A stretch of 64,000 bases of DNA from Streptomyces sp. NBC_00513 (GTDB lineage: Bacteria > Actinomycetota > Actinomycetes > Streptomycetales > Streptomycetaceae), in contig NZ_CP107845.1 in NCBI RefSeq assembly GCF_041431415.1, forward strand, positions 124,001-188,000, written 5' to 3'. Positions 16,363-24,624 of the stretch are shown here, in pieces. How positions within the stretch are numbered: position 1 is the first letter of the stretch; every line of letters starts with the position of its first letter. The position numbers and the translations under genes were made by a program. The notes below the pieces were generated by a model. The model was not told the origin of the DNA, ran no database searches, and worked only from the letters and a program-made list of their open reading frames with translations.

Positions 16363-17688
16363 TTACCGGCCCGCGTCCAGGGCCTTGCCGACCTCGCTGT
16401 CGATCGAACTCAGTGCCTCGTCGACCGGCATCTGGCCGTTGACACCCGCCACCACGGAAGCCTTCTGCGCTTCCCAGCGCGTCGCCCAGCCGTAGCGGTC
16501 CTGAAGAAGGAGATCAGGGGTGTTGCGCCCCAGCTGCTCCAGGATGGGCTTCCAGCTCGGGTTGGACGCGACCTTGGTGTCGTAGGTGGCCTTCACCTTC
16601 GGGTCGACCTTGACAGGGTCGTAGGGGAAGATCCCATGGAAGTCCATGTACTGGACGCTGCGCTCGGGGGATGCGAGCCACTTCATGAACGTGCCCGCGG
16701 CCTTCAGATCCTCGCCCAGCGCGTCGGCGACGAGGCTGTGGCCGCCGACCGTCGAGCAGCCGCTCTCGGGGCCCTTGGGCATGGGGGCGATGGCCCACTT
16801 GCCTTCGGTCTTCGAGCCGCCGGCCTCGACGTTGGCGATGACCGACTGGAAGAACGGGAACATGGCGACCTTGCCGTCGATGAATCCGTTCACCGCGCTC
16901 GTTCCCACTGGGGAGGTCTTGTCCTTGTAGAAGGAGCGCATGTAGTTCATCGTGGTGCGCCCGGCCTCGGTGTTCTGGGTCGACTTCGTGTGGTCGGGGG
17001 AGGTGAGGCTGCCGCCCGCCTGGCACAGGAAGCTGGTCCAGGTGGAGTTGATGGCGTTGACGTGGTCGTCCATGCCCTTGAACTGCCAGCCGCTGATCTT
17101 GCTGCCGTCTGCCGCTGACCTGGTGGTGATGTCGGCGGCGGTCTTCTTCAGCTCCTCCCAAGTGGCCGGGGGCTTGTCGTACCCGTATTTCTTGAGGACG
17201 TCGGTGCGGTAGAGCATCGTTCCGACGTCGAAATAGAGAGGCGCTCCGTATAGCTTGCCCTCGTACTGGTTCACCTTGGCGAGGTCGATGAACTGGTCTG
17301 TGTCGGCCTTGGTGTAGCCGAGCTTGTCGAGCGGCGCGACCAGTCCGGACTTGAGGTACTCCAGTTCCAGACCGTTGTTCATCAGCCACACGTCGGGGCC
17401 GTCACCGGCCGCGATGGCTTGCTTGACCTTGCTGCGGCCGTCCTTCCACTCGAGCTGGGTCAGCTTGACCGCCACGTCCTTGTGGGACGTGTTGAACTCC
17501 TCGATCAGCTCCTTGAGCTTGTCGTCCTGGCCGATCCAGTACGGCATGGACCAGAACTCGATCGTGGCCTTGCCGTCGCTGCCGGATTCGGCCTTGCTGC
17601 TGCCGCCAGGCGAACAGGCGGAGGCGGTGATCGCGCACGCGGACGCGAGGGATATGGCCAGGAGTCGTCGGCGTCTGGAACGTGTCAT
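16363..17688 (-). CDS. Sugar ABC transporter substrate-binding lipoprotein, 441 aa
   Basis: ATG 17688 is preceded by AAGGAG. A lipoprotein signal peptide (MTRSRRRRLLAISLASACAI then TASAC) places the acylated Cys at residue 25. The mature part is an extracellular family-1 binding protein (IEFWSMPYWIGQDDKLKELI, later YDKPPATWEELKKTAADI), which delivers mono- or oligosaccharides to the two permeases. Ligand identity cannot be read from sequence. The co-transcribed GH30-like enzyme, also secreted, suggests products of that hydrolase. Within the operon it follows the glycosidase by 94 bases. Confidence 0.9.
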   Translation of the reverse strand: MTRSRRRRLLAISLASACAITASACSPGGSSKAESGSDGKATIEFWSMPYWIGQDDKLKELIEEFNTSHKDVAVKLTQLEWKDGRSKVKQAIAAGDGPDVWLMNNGLELEYLKSGLVAPLDKLGYTKADTDQFIDLAKVNQYEGKLYGAPLYFDVGTMLYRTDVLKKYGYDKPPATWEELKKTAADITTRSAADGSKISGWQFKGMDDHVNAINSTWTSFLCQAGGSLTSPDHTKSTQNTEAGRTTMNYMRSFYKDKTSPVGTSAVNGFIDGKVAMFPFFQSVIANVEAGGSKTEGKWAIAPMPKGPESGCSTVGGHSLVADALGEDLKAAGTFMKWLASPERSVQYMDFHGIFPYDPVKVDPKVKATYDTKVASNPSWKPILEQLGRNTPDLLLQDRYGWATRWEAQKASVVAGVNGQMPVDEALSSIDSEVGKALDAGR

Positions 17689-17782
17689 CGTGCATTCTCC
17701 TTGGTGCGGGAGCGCGCTGAATGCGAGAGGGGAGGCGGGGAGACAGAGCCGGTGCGGGCACCGGTGGGGGTCGAGCCTGTGG

Positions 17783-19258
17783 TCATGGGGTGCGGACCCA
17801 GAACTCGATGGAGTGCGGGGGGACGGTGATCGTCAGCTGGGGGCCGTTCTTCCAGCCGATCGGCTGGTCGTTGGCCGACGGGCCGTACCGGTTGCCCTGG
17901 AAGGAAGCCGCCGTCTGTGTGTCGATGGTGAAGGTGAACGGCTCGGTCGCGGAGCGGTTGGTGACGGCGAAGACCGGCTTGCCGGCCGGGGTCTTCCAGG
18001 CCATGATCCGCTGGTCGTACAGCACGGCCGATTCCTCCACGTGGTAGCGCACCGAGTCCCACGGCATGTACTTCACGAAGCCGGCGACGCTGTTCCAGTT
18101 CTGGGGATTCCACGTCCAGTGACCGACCTGCAGGTCCGGGAAGCGGGAGAAGTCCGTGTCGTACGGCGGGCGCCAGTAGCCGAGCGCGTAGCGGGCCGCC
18201 TCGCTGTTGCCGATGGGCTTGAGGGCATGCAGCCAATACCAGGTCGGGGAGTTCTGGAAGGTCATCCAGTTCATGATCGACTGGGCGGTGTTGATGGTCC
18301 TCTTGTCGGTCGAGTCCGGCGGCTTGGGGGGGTCGAGGTACTCGAACTCGTTGTTGAAGACCGGCTTGCCCTGAGCGAGACGGTTGAAGTCCCTGTCGAT
18401 CTGCCCGTTGCTGTCCTCGCCGATGCGGTGGTAAGTCCAGGCGTCCACCATGTTCAGAGCCACGGGGTCGGCGCGGAGAGCCTGCCCGATGGCCCCACCC
18501 CAGCCGTTCATGCTGTCCGCTGTGATCATCACGTCCGGGTACTTGGCGCGGATCTTGGGCGCGACCGCCTTGAACGTTGCGAGATACTGTCCGGCGTCGT
18601 AGAGGCAGGACGAGTACGGGGTCTGGTAGATCGGCTCGTTCTGCAGGCCCCACTGGGAGATGCGCAGGCCGCCAGCGGTGAGGTGGTCCAGGTCGGCGAC
18701 CAGGGCGTCACCGAACTGCGCGAGGAACGCCGCGTCGAACTGCTTAAGCGTGCCGCCGATGTAGGAATTGTTGGACTTCCAGCCCGGCGCTGGTGACCAG
18801 TACTCGACGGAGAGACCCTCGATGCCTGCCTGGTCGCACATGTCGGCGAGTTGGGCCCGCTGGTCGGGGTAGCGGTCACGCATCAGCTTCCGGGTGGGAT
18901 CCAGGCCGCGGTAGTACAGGCCCATCGCGAGCCGGCAGTAACGAAAGCCCCGGTCGGAGCGGCCGGCTTTGAGCATCTGGTTGTAGAAGCGGGTCCGCTC
19001 GGATGCGGTCAGGTCGTAGGGCACGCCGCTGACGGTGTCGGGGAGGCCGACGTTGCCGGAGCCGATCGAGTCCGACTGGATCTCGAAGCCCAGGCCCGCA
19101 ATGGTCTGCTTGCGTCCGTTGTCGAAGCGGATGGTGTAGCTGCCGGATGTGGCTGCCTGTGCGGTGGAGAAGTTCACCAGGGGGGAAAGCGCGGTTGCGG
19201 CTCCTGCAACGGCCGCTCCTCGCAATATCAGTCTGCGGCTCGGGTTGTGTGCGGACAT
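17783..19258 (-). CDS. Secreted GH30-like (clan GH-A) glycosidase, 491 aa
   Basis: ATG 19258 with AAAGGAG upstream. A twin-arginine type leader (PSRRLILRGAAVAGAATAL) precedes a mature region from about residue 36. The barrel shows the clan GH-A acid/base motif WGLQNEPIY (Glu208) and the nucleophile strand VFNNEFEY (Glu304). A C-terminal beta-sandwich ends SIEFWVRTP. Length and the two-domain build fit GH30. GH30 includes glucuronoxylanases, beta-1,6-glucanases and endo-beta-1,6-galactanases. The downstream De Ley-Doudoroff-type enzymes would fit a galactan substrate, but this is inference. It lies between the dehydratase and the importer genes on the same strand. Confidence 0.7.
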   Translation of the reverse strand: MSAHNPSRRLILRGAAVAGAATALSPLVNFSTAQAATSGSYTIRFDNGRKQTIAGLGFEIQSDSIGSGNVGLPDTVSGVPYDLTASERTRFYNQMLKAGRSDRGFRYCRLAMGLYYRGLDPTRKLMRDRYPDQRAQLADMCDQAGIEGLSVEYWSPAPGWKSNNSYIGGTLKQFDAAFLAQFGDALVADLDHLTAGGLRISQWGLQNEPIYQTPYSSCLYDAGQYLATFKAVAPKIRAKYPDVMITADSMNGWGGAIGQALRADPVALNMVDAWTYHRIGEDSNGQIDRDFNRLAQGKPVFNNEFEYLDPPKPPDSTDKRTINTAQSIMNWMTFQNSPTWYWLHALKPIGNSEAARYALGYWRPPYDTDFSRFPDLQVGHWTWNPQNWNSVAGFVKYMPWDSVRYHVEESAVLYDQRIMAWKTPAGKPVFAVTNRSATEPFTFTIDTQTAASFQGNRYGPSANDQPIGWKNGPQLTITVPPHSIEFWVRTP

Positions 19259-19360
19259 GCGGCATCTCCTTTGATGTCGGGCAGGAATCAGAGGTGCTCT
19301 GCCTTGCGCGGGTGGCCGCCCGTCCCGAGGCCGGCCACCCTGCCCGTCGGAGAGGACGGG

Positions 19361-20536
19361 TCAGTAGCGGGCGACGACGTAGCGGTCGACGATGTCCCAG
19401 TCGACGTCGGCGCCCAGGCCGGGGCCCTGCGGAACGGTCAGTGCGCCGTTCTTGAACTCCGGGGGGTTGGTGAGGATCCGCTCGCGGATCGGGTTGGGGA
19501 GGCGGTTGTACTCGTAGGTGCGCAGATTCGGTGTGGCGGCGCAGAGCTGTAGAGCGGCGCAGAGACTCACGCCGGAACCGACGCCGTGCGGGGCGATGTC
19601 GACGTGGAAGGCGGAGGCGAGAGCGGCCAGGCGGGTGGCCTCGGTGATGCCGCCGCAGCGGGCGACGTTCGGCATGAAGACGTCGATGGCCCGGTTCAGC
19701 AAGGATTCGCGCAGGTCGAAGCGGGTGAAGTGAGTTTCTCCGTTGACGATGGTGAGGCCGGTGCGACGGCGCAGCTCGCCGAGATTGGCGAGGTCGTCGA
19801 CTTGGAGCGGTTCCTCGTACCAGGAGATGCCGAGGTCGCGTAGGACGCCGGCGACGCGGGTGGCCTGGTCGAGGTCGTAGGCGCAGTTGACGTCGGTGAG
19901 GATTTCGATGTCCTCGCCGACCGCTTCGCGCACGGCGGTCAGGTGGGCGCGGTCGGTGCGTTCGCCGCGACCGATCTTGACCTTGAGGGCCGTGAAGCCG
20001 TCCGCCACGAAGCCGTGGGCCTGGTGGGCGGAGTCGGCGGGGTCGGCGTGCAGGGCAACCGGGCTGGCGTAGCAGTCGATCCGCTCGCGGATCGGGCCGC
20101 CGAGCAGGCGGTGTACGGGGACCCCGGCGAGCTTGCCGCGCAGGTCCCACAGCGCCAGGTCGATTCCGGCCAGGGCTTCCAGGTAGAAGCCTCCGTTGTG
20201 GCCGCCTGCTGCTTGGCCCTGGTAGAGGCGCTCCCATACCGCAGTGGTGGCCAGGGCGTCCTGGCCGATGAGCAGCGGGGTGAGGATGGTGCTGACGACG
20301 GTGGCCGTGACCTGGGGGGAGGGCAGCCCGTAGCACTCGCCGATACCGACCGTGCCGTCCTCGGCGTGGATCTTGACCAGGGTGGCGTACTGGCCCCGGC
20401 GCGGCAGGACCAGGTGGCTGGAGGCGGGGTATCGCAGCCAGTCGGGGACGTCGTCCGGCGAGTCGTAGAGGTCGTCGAAGCTGGCGGAAAGGGCCAGAGT
20501 TTCGATCTTGGCGATGCGCACGGGGTGCGGGGACAT
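19361..20536 (-). CDS. Enolase-superfamily sugar acid dehydratase (mandelate racemase/MLE type), 391 aa
   Basis: The capping domain (RIAKIETLALSAS, VGIGECYG) and barrel motifs are present. The general base K-x-K is at 185-187 (ALKVKIGRG), the metal ligands are Asp215 (TDVNCAYD), Glu241 (YEEPL) and Glu267 (NGETH), and His317 lies in APHGVGSG. The Lys plus His dyad is the mandelate racemase-subgroup arrangement used by galactonate, gluconate and fuconate dehydratases. The reaction is probably loss of water from an aldonate to give a 2-keto-3-deoxy acid, the substrate of the PfkB kinase at 22936. The exact sugar is not decided by sequence. It is 70 bases downstream of the MHS transporter gene. 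Confidence 0.8.
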   Translation of the reverse strand: MSPHPVRIAKIETLALSASFDDLYDSPDDVPDWLRYPASSHLVLPRRGQYATLVKIHAEDGTVGIGECYGLPSPQVTATVVSTILTPLLIGQDALATTAVWERLYQGQAAGGHNGGFYLEALAGIDLALWDLRGKLAGVPVHRLLGGPIRERIDCYASPVALHADPADSAHQAHGFVADGFTALKVKIGRGERTDRAHLTAVREAVGEDIEILTDVNCAYDLDQATRVAGVLRDLGISWYEEPLQVDDLANLGELRRRTGLTIVNGETHFTRFDLRESLLNRAIDVFMPNVARCGGITEATRLAALASAFHVDIAPHGVGSGVSLCAALQLCAATPNLRTYEYNRLPNPIRERILTNPPEFKNGALTVPQGPGLGADVDWDIVDRYVVARY

Positions 20537-20605
20537 GAGGGGCTTCTCCAGTGAGTCATGCCGCCGGGCGGACGTGCGGCCTGCGCCGGCAGCGCCATGT
20601 GGGGC

Positions 20606-21910
20606 TCAGTCGCGGGCGGTCTCGCGCCCGGTGAAGACCGCGATGAAGGTCAGGGCACAGGCGGCGAGGACGTACACGGCGACCAGGTTGGTGGAGCCGG
20701 TGGCAGCGAAGAGGGCGGTGCCGATGAAGGGGGCGGTGCCGCCGAAGATCGCGCCGCTGAATTCGCGGCCGGTGCTCACACCGCTGAAGCGGACCTTCGC
20801 GTCGAATTGCTCGGCGACCAGCGCCGCCTGGGGGCCGAAGACCATGTCCTTGCAGATCGGCATGGCGATGACGTAGGCGAGGAAGATCAACGGGGTGCTG
20901 CGGGTCTCCAGCAGTTGGAAGAAGGGGAAGACGAACAGGGCGGTGGCGGCGAGGCCGATGGCGACCGTCCTGCGTCGGCCGATCTTGTCGGACACCAGGC
21001 CCCACAGGGGGATGGCGCCGATCTCCAGGGTGGCGGCGAGGGCGATGGCCCAGAGCAGGGTCGACTTGGGAATGGCCAGTGCGCTGGTGGCGTACGCCAG
21101 CGTGAACGCTTGGATCAGGTAGCCCCAGACGAAGCCGGAGATCGTGATTCCCATGGTTCGTACGACGGCTCCCGGCTGGGTGCGCAGGGTGTGGAGCAGG
21201 GGGAAGCGGACCTTCTCGTCCTGTTCGTCGATCTGGGTGAAAACCGGGGTCTCCTCGATGCCCCGGCGGGCCCAGATACCGAAGAGCACCAGGCCGAAGC
21301 TGAGGAGGAACGGTACGCGCCAGCCCCAGCTCAGGAACGCGTCCTCGGGCAGGAGGGAGATGAGGCCGAACACGGCGCTCGCCAGAACGAAGCCGGCTCC
21401 CGTTCCCATGGCCGGGATCGCGCCGTGCAGGCCGCGTCGGCCGGGGGGAGCGTTCTCCACTGTCAGCAGGGTCGCGCCGGCGAACTCGCCGCCGACCGCG
21501 ATGCCCTGGGCGACGCGCAGGACGATGAGGAGGATCGGGGCCCAGATGCCGATCGTCGCGTGGGTGGGCAGCATGCCGACCATGGCGGTCGCCACACCCA
21601 TGATCAGCATGGTGATGAGGAGGACGTACTTGCGGCCGATGCGGTCGCCGATGTGGCCGAAGACGACGCCGCCGATGGGGCGGGCGGCGAAGCCGACGGC
21701 GAAGGTGGCGAAGGAGGCCAGTGTCGCCCCGGTCGAGGAGGACCCGAAGAAGAGAGGGCCGAAGACCAGGGCGGAGGCGAGGCCGTAGAGGTTGAAGTCG
21801 TACCACTCCATGACCGTGCCGACCGTGCTGGCCACCATCGTGCGCCGCCGGTTCGCGGGCTGGGGGGACTGCTTCGTGGCCGGGCTCTCTGACACTGAGA
21901 ACGTACTCAT
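20606..21910 (-). CDS. MHS-family MFS transporter (sugar acid:H+ symporter), 434 aa
   Basis: Twelve predicted membrane spans. The MHS signatures are visible: VGTVMEWYDFNLYGLASALV at the first helix, AARPIGGVVFGHIGDRIGRK in loop 2-3, and RVAQGIAVGGEFAGATLLTV in helices 4-5. MHS proteins bring in organic and sugar acids with protons. As the first gene of the minus-strand operon before the dehydratase, it suggests that an aldonate can also be taken up directly. ATG 21910 was preferred over a GTG five codons earlier because GGTGG stands 11 bases before it. A candidate GntR operator lies 63-80 bases upstream. Confidence 0.85.
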   Translation of the reverse strand: MSTFSVSESPATKQSPQPANRRRTMVASTVGTVMEWYDFNLYGLASALVFGPLFFGSSSTGATLASFATFAVGFAARPIGGVVFGHIGDRIGRKYVLLITMLIMGVATAMVGMLPTHATIGIWAPILLIVLRVAQGIAVGGEFAGATLLTVENAPPGRRGLHGAIPAMGTGAGFVLASAVFGLISLLPEDAFLSWGWRVPFLLSFGLVLFGIWARRGIEETPVFTQIDEQDEKVRFPLLHTLRTQPGAVVRTMGITISGFVWGYLIQAFTLAYATSALAIPKSTLLWAIALAATLEIGAIPLWGLVSDKIGRRRTVAIGLAATALFVFPFFQLLETRSTPLIFLAYVIAMPICKDMVFGPQAALVAEQFDAKVRFSGVSTGREFSGAIFGGTAPFIGTALFAATGSTNLVAVYVLAACALTFIAVFTGRETARD

Positions 21911-21972
21911 GGGACCTAACACCACCTATGAGGGAAGACCGGACGTACGGGAAGAACCCGATGCCTGAAGGT

Positions 21973-21990
21973 ATTCCGTATACGAAATAT
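21973..21990. promoter_or_regulatory. Candidate GntR operator upstream of the transporter operon
   Basis: ATTCCGTATACGAAATAT, with palindromic core CGTATACG, matches the sites beside the GntR gene. It is in the gap between the MHS start and the lactonase stop, where the promoter of the long minus-strand operon is expected. Confidence 0.6.
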
Positions 21991-22060
21991 CGTCTAGGGG
22001 GTGTGGCGGAAAAGTTTCCCTACTGTTTCCTGCACAGGATCCCATCGGCTGGACATCGTT

Positions 22061-22939
22061 TTACCGGCCGAAAGGGAGGGCCGGTCCGGCCGTGACATCC
22101 GTGGTGCTGGCGAGTACGGCGCCGTCCAGCGGTCCGGGACGCTCCAGACGGTGCAGGGCCGTCGTAACGAACATCAGACCGCCGCCGAAGGCGATGCTGC
22201 TCACGTGCCGCGCGGGCAGGTGTACGGACCGCAGGCGGCTTCCGTCAGGCCCCAGGCACAGGACGCGGCCGCCGCCCCACAGGGCCACCCACAGGTTCCG
22301 GTCATCGTCCACTGTCATGCCGTCCGGGCGGCCTTCGCCGGGTGCGAAGTGAGCGAACAGTTCGGGGCGACTCAGATCCCCGGTGACGACGTCGACCACG
22401 TAGCGCGTGATGGTGCCGTGCGCGCTGTCCGCGAGGTACATCAGCCTCCCGTCGGCGGTGAAGGCCGGACCGTTGGGCACGGTGAGGCCGTCGAGGACTT
22501 CCTGGACCCTGCCGTCGGGTTGTGTTCGATAGAGCGAACCCGCGCCCGGCTCGGCCTGGACATCCATACCGCACGCCCAGAAGCGCCCCGAGGAATCGCA
22601 CGCACCGTCGTTCATACGCATGGCCCGGTCGGGCCGGTCACCCGGCCGGGCCAACCAGTCCAGTCGTCCCCGCTCGTCAACCAGTGCGATGCCCACCCCG
22701 GCCGCGGCGATCCATCGCTTGCTGCTGCCGGGCACCGTGGGGGCGACAGCGCCCAGCGACATCCCCAGCCGCAGCAGCCGCTCCGGTCTCCCGCCCGTGA
22801 CCCCGCGGACCTGATGCAGGTCCCCCAGCAGCAGATCCACGAACAGCAGGCGCCCGCCCACCCACCGTGCTCCTTCGGCCAGCCCGTACCGCGGCGACGT
22901 GCACGCGCGCCAAGCGGGAGTGACCGCCTCGGCGCTCAT
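22061..22939 (-). CDS. SMP-30/gluconolactonase-type lactonase, 292 aa
   Basis: Six-bladed propeller of the SMP-30/LRE family. The metal-binding residues are in place: Glu in YGLAEGARWVGGRLLFVD, Asn/Asp in RMNDGACDSSGRFWACGM, Asn in GLTVPNGPAFTADGRLMYLA and Asp in RPDGMTVDDDRNLWVALWGG. These enzymes open aldonolactones to aldonates in the cytoplasm, the step between an aldose dehydrogenase and the dehydratase. Its start overlaps the kinase stop as ATGA, so it is the last gene of the aldolase-kinase-lactonase unit. The normal length of about 290 residues is kept. Confidence 0.85.
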   Translation of the reverse strand: MSAEAVTPAWRACTSPRYGLAEGARWVGGRLLFVDLLLGDLHQVRGVTGGRPERLLRLGMSLGAVAPTVPGSSKRWIAAAGVGIALVDERGRLDWLARPGDRPDRAMRMNDGACDSSGRFWACGMDVQAEPGAGSLYRTQPDGRVQEVLDGLTVPNGPAFTADGRLMYLADSAHGTITRYVVDVVTGDLSRPELFAHFAPGEGRPDGMTVDDDRNLWVALWGGGRVLCLGPDGSRLRSVHLPARHVSSIAFGGGLMFVTTALHRLERPGPLDGAVLASTTDVTAGPALPFGR

Positions 22940-23877
22940 CGGATCGCGCTTCCCGGAACGGCATCGAGCAAATCGAGCTCATGGCGTGCAGGCAGCCCCT
23001 CCCAGTCGCCGGCTGTCGCCACGGCGAACGCGCCGGTCGTCACCGCGCGGCCGAGCCGGCCGGCCGTCGGCTCCCCGTCCAGGAAACCTGACAGGTATCC
23101 GGCGACGAAGGCGTCACCGGCTCCGACCGTGTCTTTCACCGGCACGGCTACGGCGGGACGTGCGCTCGATCCCGCCGCGTCGAACACCTCGGCGCCCGCG
23201 GCTCCTCGTTTCACGACGACCTCGCGCACGCCGCGTTCCAGCAGCGCCTCCACCTGATCCGCCTCGGACCGGGCGCTCGCGGGGGCGGCCAGGGCGAGTT
23301 CGTCATCGGACGCGATGAGGATGTCGACCCGGCCCATCAGCGGCCGAAGCGCGCGAGCGGCCTCGCCGCGTGACCACAGTTTCGACCGGTAATTCACATC
23401 CAGGGAGACGGTCGCCGCCTCGCAGACCCTCTCGGCGGCCTTCCGAACGGCCAGGAGCGGTTCGCGGCCCAGGCCGGCGGTGATACCGGTCAGGTGGAGA
23501 ACACGCACACCGTCGGCCAGAGCGGCGCCGACGTGTGAGACGTTCAGCCGAGAACCCGCCGAACCCGACCGGTAGTAGCAGACGCGGGTGAGATCCGCGA
23601 TCCGCGGCTCGAAGACGACAAGAGCGGTCGGCCCTTCGGCCTCGGCCGCACAGCTCACGTCCACGCCTTCGCCGCGCAGCGTGCGCGTCACCAGAGCGCC
23701 GAATTCATCGGCCCCCGTGCAGCCGACCCACCGCACACGGTGTCCCAGCCGGGCCAGTCCGATCGCAACGTTGGCCTCGGCACCCGCCACGGACATCCGC
23801 AGGTCTCCTCCTACCCTGATCGGCTGAACGGAACGAAGAGAGACCATCGCCTCGCCAAACGTCACGACGTCGATCAC
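22936..23877 (-). CDS. PfkB-family sugar kinase, likely 2-keto-3-deoxy-aldonate kinase, 313 aa
   Basis: Ribokinase fold with N-terminal FGEAMVSLRSVQPIRVGGDL, a substrate lid region AGAEANVAIGLARLGHRVRW and the C-terminal catalytic motif DTVGAGDAFVAGYLSG (Asp as base, GAGD anion hole). The position between a KDPG-type aldolase and a lactonase makes 2-keto-3-deoxy-gluconate or -galactonate the likely substrate, phosphorylated with ATP. It overlaps both neighbours by four bases, so the three genes are translationally coupled. A fructokinase-like role is the main alternative. Confidence 0.8.
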   Translation of the reverse strand: MIDVVTFGEAMVSLRSVQPIRVGGDLRMSVAGAEANVAIGLARLGHRVRWVGCTGADEFGALVTRTLRGEGVDVSCAAEAEGPTALVVFEPRIADLTRVCYYRSGSAGSRLNVSHVGAALADGVRVLHLTGITAGLGREPLLAVRKAAERVCEAATVSLDVNYRSKLWSRGEAARALRPLMGRVDILIASDDELALAAPASARSEADQVEALLERGVREVVVKRGAAGAEVFDAAGSSARPAVAVPVKDTVGAGDAFVAGYLSGFLDGEPTAGRLGRAVTTGAFAVATAGDWEGLPARHELDLLDAVPGSAIR

Positions 23878-24524
23878 GACGCCTCCTCGGCCAGTGTGCG
23901 GAAGGCAGCAATGCGGCCGGCCAGTCCGGTCGGATCACCGTCGGCGGCCCGCCCGACCAGAGGCCCGCCCACACCGACCGCCACCGCCCCCTCAGCCAGA
24001 CACTCGCGAGCCGTCACAGCACCCACTCCGCCCACCGGAACGAAGGGGACATCCGGAAAGGGTGCGCGCAGCGCACGCAGCAACTCCACGCCACCGGGGC
24101 CGGCCGGGAAGAGCTTCACGGCGGTGGCCCCCTCACGCAGGGCGGCGACGACCTCCGTAGGAGTAAGCGCCCCCGCCAGCACAGGCAGGCCAAGTACCCG
24201 GGAGGCCGCGACGGCTTCGGTGACCGCGGGAGTGACGACATAGGCGGCACCCGCCTCAGCGGCCCGCCGGGCGTCTTCGGCCGTCAGGACCGTTCCCGCA
24301 CCGAGCAGCGCGTCAGGACCGAGAACGGCCCTGGCCTGCGCGATCACGTTCAGGGCATCGGCGCCGCTGAGTGAGACCTCCACAAGGCGAACTCCGGAAC
24401 GGACCAGGGTGAGGACCGTGTTGAGCGCGGCCTCGGAGTCGCTGCCGCGCACGATGGCCATGAGCCGTTGCGCGGACAGAGCGGTGAGAAGTTCGTGGGG
24501 GCGCACCGGCAGCTCCGGACTCAT
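23874..24524 (-). CDS. 2-keto-3-deoxy-6-phosphoaldonate (KDPG/KDPGal) aldolase, 216 aa
   Basis: Class I aldolase of the Eda family. The Schiff-base Lys137 is in ATAVKLFPAG, with the conserved Glu49 (LVEVSLSG), Arg26 (AIVRG) and the phosphate-binding GTVLTAEDA and GVGAVTARE loops. It splits the phosphorylated keto-deoxy acid to pyruvate and glyceraldehyde 3-phosphate. Length is typical. It is first in the minus-strand three-gene unit, and its start is 100 bases from the divergent SDR gene with an operator-like palindrome between them. Confidence 0.85.
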   Translation of the reverse strand: MSPELPVRPHELLTALSAQRLMAIVRGSDSEAALNTVLTLVRSGVRLVEVSLSGADALNVIAQARAVLGPDALLGAGTVLTAEDARRAAEAGAAYVVTPAVTEAVAASRVLGLPVLAGALTPTEVVAALREGATAVKLFPAGPGGVELLRALRAPFPDVPFVPVGGVGAVTARECLAEGAVAVGVGGPLVGRAADGDPTGLAGRIAAFRTLAEEAS

Positions 24525-24537
24525 TGAGGATGTTTAG

Positions 24538-24557
24538 TAGATCGTATACTGTATCTG
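24538..24557. promoter_or_regulatory. Candidate GntR operator between aldolase and SDR genes
   Basis: AGATCGTATACTGTATCTGA holds the CGTATAC core seen at 13349 and 21973. It lies in the divergent promoter region, 13 bases upstream of the aldolase ATG and about 70 before the SDR ATG, so one bound regulator could control both directions. Confidence 0.55.
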
Positions 24558-24624
24558 AATATGTTCAACCCCCGCCCGCGATGGATCCACCACCCCGGCG
24601 GGCCGAACTGTGAGGTGGATGCAC

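Noticed and set aside
15434..16495. Plus-strand frame of 353 codons
   Set aside because: Antisense shadow of the MalF-type permease; no ribosome site.
20558..21892. Plus-strand frame of 444 codons, rich in Glu, Asp and Gly
   Set aside because: Antisense shadow of the MHS transporter gene.
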